Assembly (NCBI RefSeq): GCF_038396755.1
Contig: NZ_CP149822.1
Span: forward strand, 434,001-498,000
From: Chitinophaga pollutisoli
Lineage (GTDB): Bacteria; Bacteroidota; Bacteroidia; Chitinophagales; Chitinophagaceae
Direction: 5' to 3'
DNA length: 64,000 nucleotides
Shown piece after piece: positions 63,608 through 64,000 of this stretch (position 1 is the stretch's first letter; every line of letters starts with the position of its first letter). The translations under genes and the position numbers were made by a program. The notes under the pieces are model-generated. The model did no database searches. It was not told the DNA's origin and worked only from the letters and a program-made list of their open reading frames with translations.

Positions 63608-64000
63608 TTATTTGCGCCCTTTTTTCGGTTTGGCGGGTTCCATCCTGAGCACCACGGCTCCGAGGGGCGGCAGCCGCAGGATAATGTCGAACGGCCTGCC
63701 GAACCGGCCGGGTACCGGGTGGAGAAGCCCCATGTTTACCACGCCGCTGCCATGCCATTCGGGGGCGTCGCTGTTGAGGATTTCCCGGAACGGTTCGCCC
63801 CATGGAATGCCGATGGGATATTCTTCCCGGGGGATCGGCGTCATATTCAGCGCCACCAGGATCACCTCCCCTTCCGCGCCTTTACGGGCGTACACGAGGA
63901 TGCTGTTTTCCTGGTCTGCCAGGTGAATCCATTCAAACCCCGCGGGGTCGAACTGCTGGCTGAAGAGCGCCTTTTCGGAAGTATATAATTGGTTGAGGGC
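63608..64000 (-). CDS. glgB: 1,4-alpha-glucan branching enzyme, C-terminal part (cut by window edge)
   Basis: 130 C-terminal codons are in the window, with the frame running open to the edge. The sequence reads LYTSEKALFSQQFDPAGFEWIHLADQENSILVYARKG, then VILVALNMTPIPREEYPIGIPWGEPFREILNSDAPEWHGSG, and ends with a Lys-rich tail. The all-beta C-terminal domain, the F-E-W-I-H motif and the NxTPxPRExY motif are characteristic of bacterial GlgB, which makes alpha-1,6 branches in glycogen. The catalytic barrel lies outside the window. Neighbours further on may include other glycogen genes, which cannot be seen here. Confidence 0.92.
   Translation of the reverse strand, partial: ALNQLYTSEKALFSQQFDPAGFEWIHLADQENSILVYARKGAEGEVILVALNMTPIPREEYPIGIPWGEPFREILNSDAPEWHGSGVVNMGLLHPVPGRFGRPFDIILRLPPLGAVVLRMEPAKPKKGRK

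Overview
The window looks like chromosomal DNA from a Bacteroidota species, most likely of the Chitinophaga type. The evidence is three SusC/SusD outer-membrane glycan uptake pairs, a FecR/ECF-sigma pair next to an STN-bearing SusC, many lipoproteins, Bacteroidota-specific families (DUF4998/DUF5000, DUF4199, DUF4382, DUF1835) and weak Shine-Dalgarno sites. Base composition is moderately GC-rich by eye, except for an AT-rich abortive-infection gene near 50.3-51.4 kb.

Layout. 1-8.4 kb (minus strand): a polysaccharide utilisation locus in the order SusC, SusD, two glycan-binding-type lipoproteins, a GH43 glycosidase and the start of one further exported protein. 8.8-13.3 kb: a MORN-like lipoprotein, a DUF421 membrane protein, a tRNA-Pro, and a zinc-ribbon/SPFH pair resembling the YdjG/YdjI membrane-stress proteins. 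13.7-17.9 kb: a GH95 fucosidase/galactosidase-type enzyme behind a palindromic operator-like site, and an orphan lipoprotein. 18.4-23.4 kb: a second identical tRNA-Pro, then an overlapping operon of a catalytically degenerate dihydroorotase homologue, a DUF4199 membrane protein and two glycosyltransferases, followed by a conserved secreted protein. 23.5-26.8 kb: a small lipoprotein and an M16 protease pair, one active-type and one lacking the zinc motif. 27-32.7 kb: topoisomerase IV genes parC and parE with a cupin and a DUF1835 gene between them. 32.9-33.7 kb: an unusual non-coding block, 14 copies of an 11-bp repeat followed by a duplicated 32-bp element, ahead of two very small membrane-protein genes.

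33.8-41.1 kb: a cell-surface signalling locus (ECF sigma, FecR anti-sigma, STN-SusC, SusD). 41.2-45.1 kb: a LuxR-type response regulator and a propeller histidine kinase. 45.2-50.2 kb: a BNR-repeat protein, a GH31 alpha-glucosidase and a sterol-desaturase/alkylglycerol-monooxygenase-like enzyme. 50.2-54.5 kb: a degenerate tRNA-Cys-like sequence overlapping the 3' end of an AT-rich AbiH gene, then MepB, a CinA-C amidohydrolase, an unrecognised protein, a CheY-like receiver and a DUF6766 membrane protein. 54.6-61.5 kb: a third SusC/SusD pair and a hybrid histidine kinase. The window closes with a MORN-like protein, a DUF4382 lipoprotein carrying a poly-aspartate insertion, and the C-terminus of the glycogen branching enzyme.

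Five genes (GH43, two SusC, the LuxR regulator and the sterol-desaturase family gene) are each broken by the equivalent of one missing base in a short homopolymer. In every case one added base restores a full-length reading frame. The pattern fits consensus errors in the assembly better than five independent pseudogenes. The strongest candidates for something undescribed are the 11-bp array with its small-ORF neighbours and the tRNA-like/AbiH junction.
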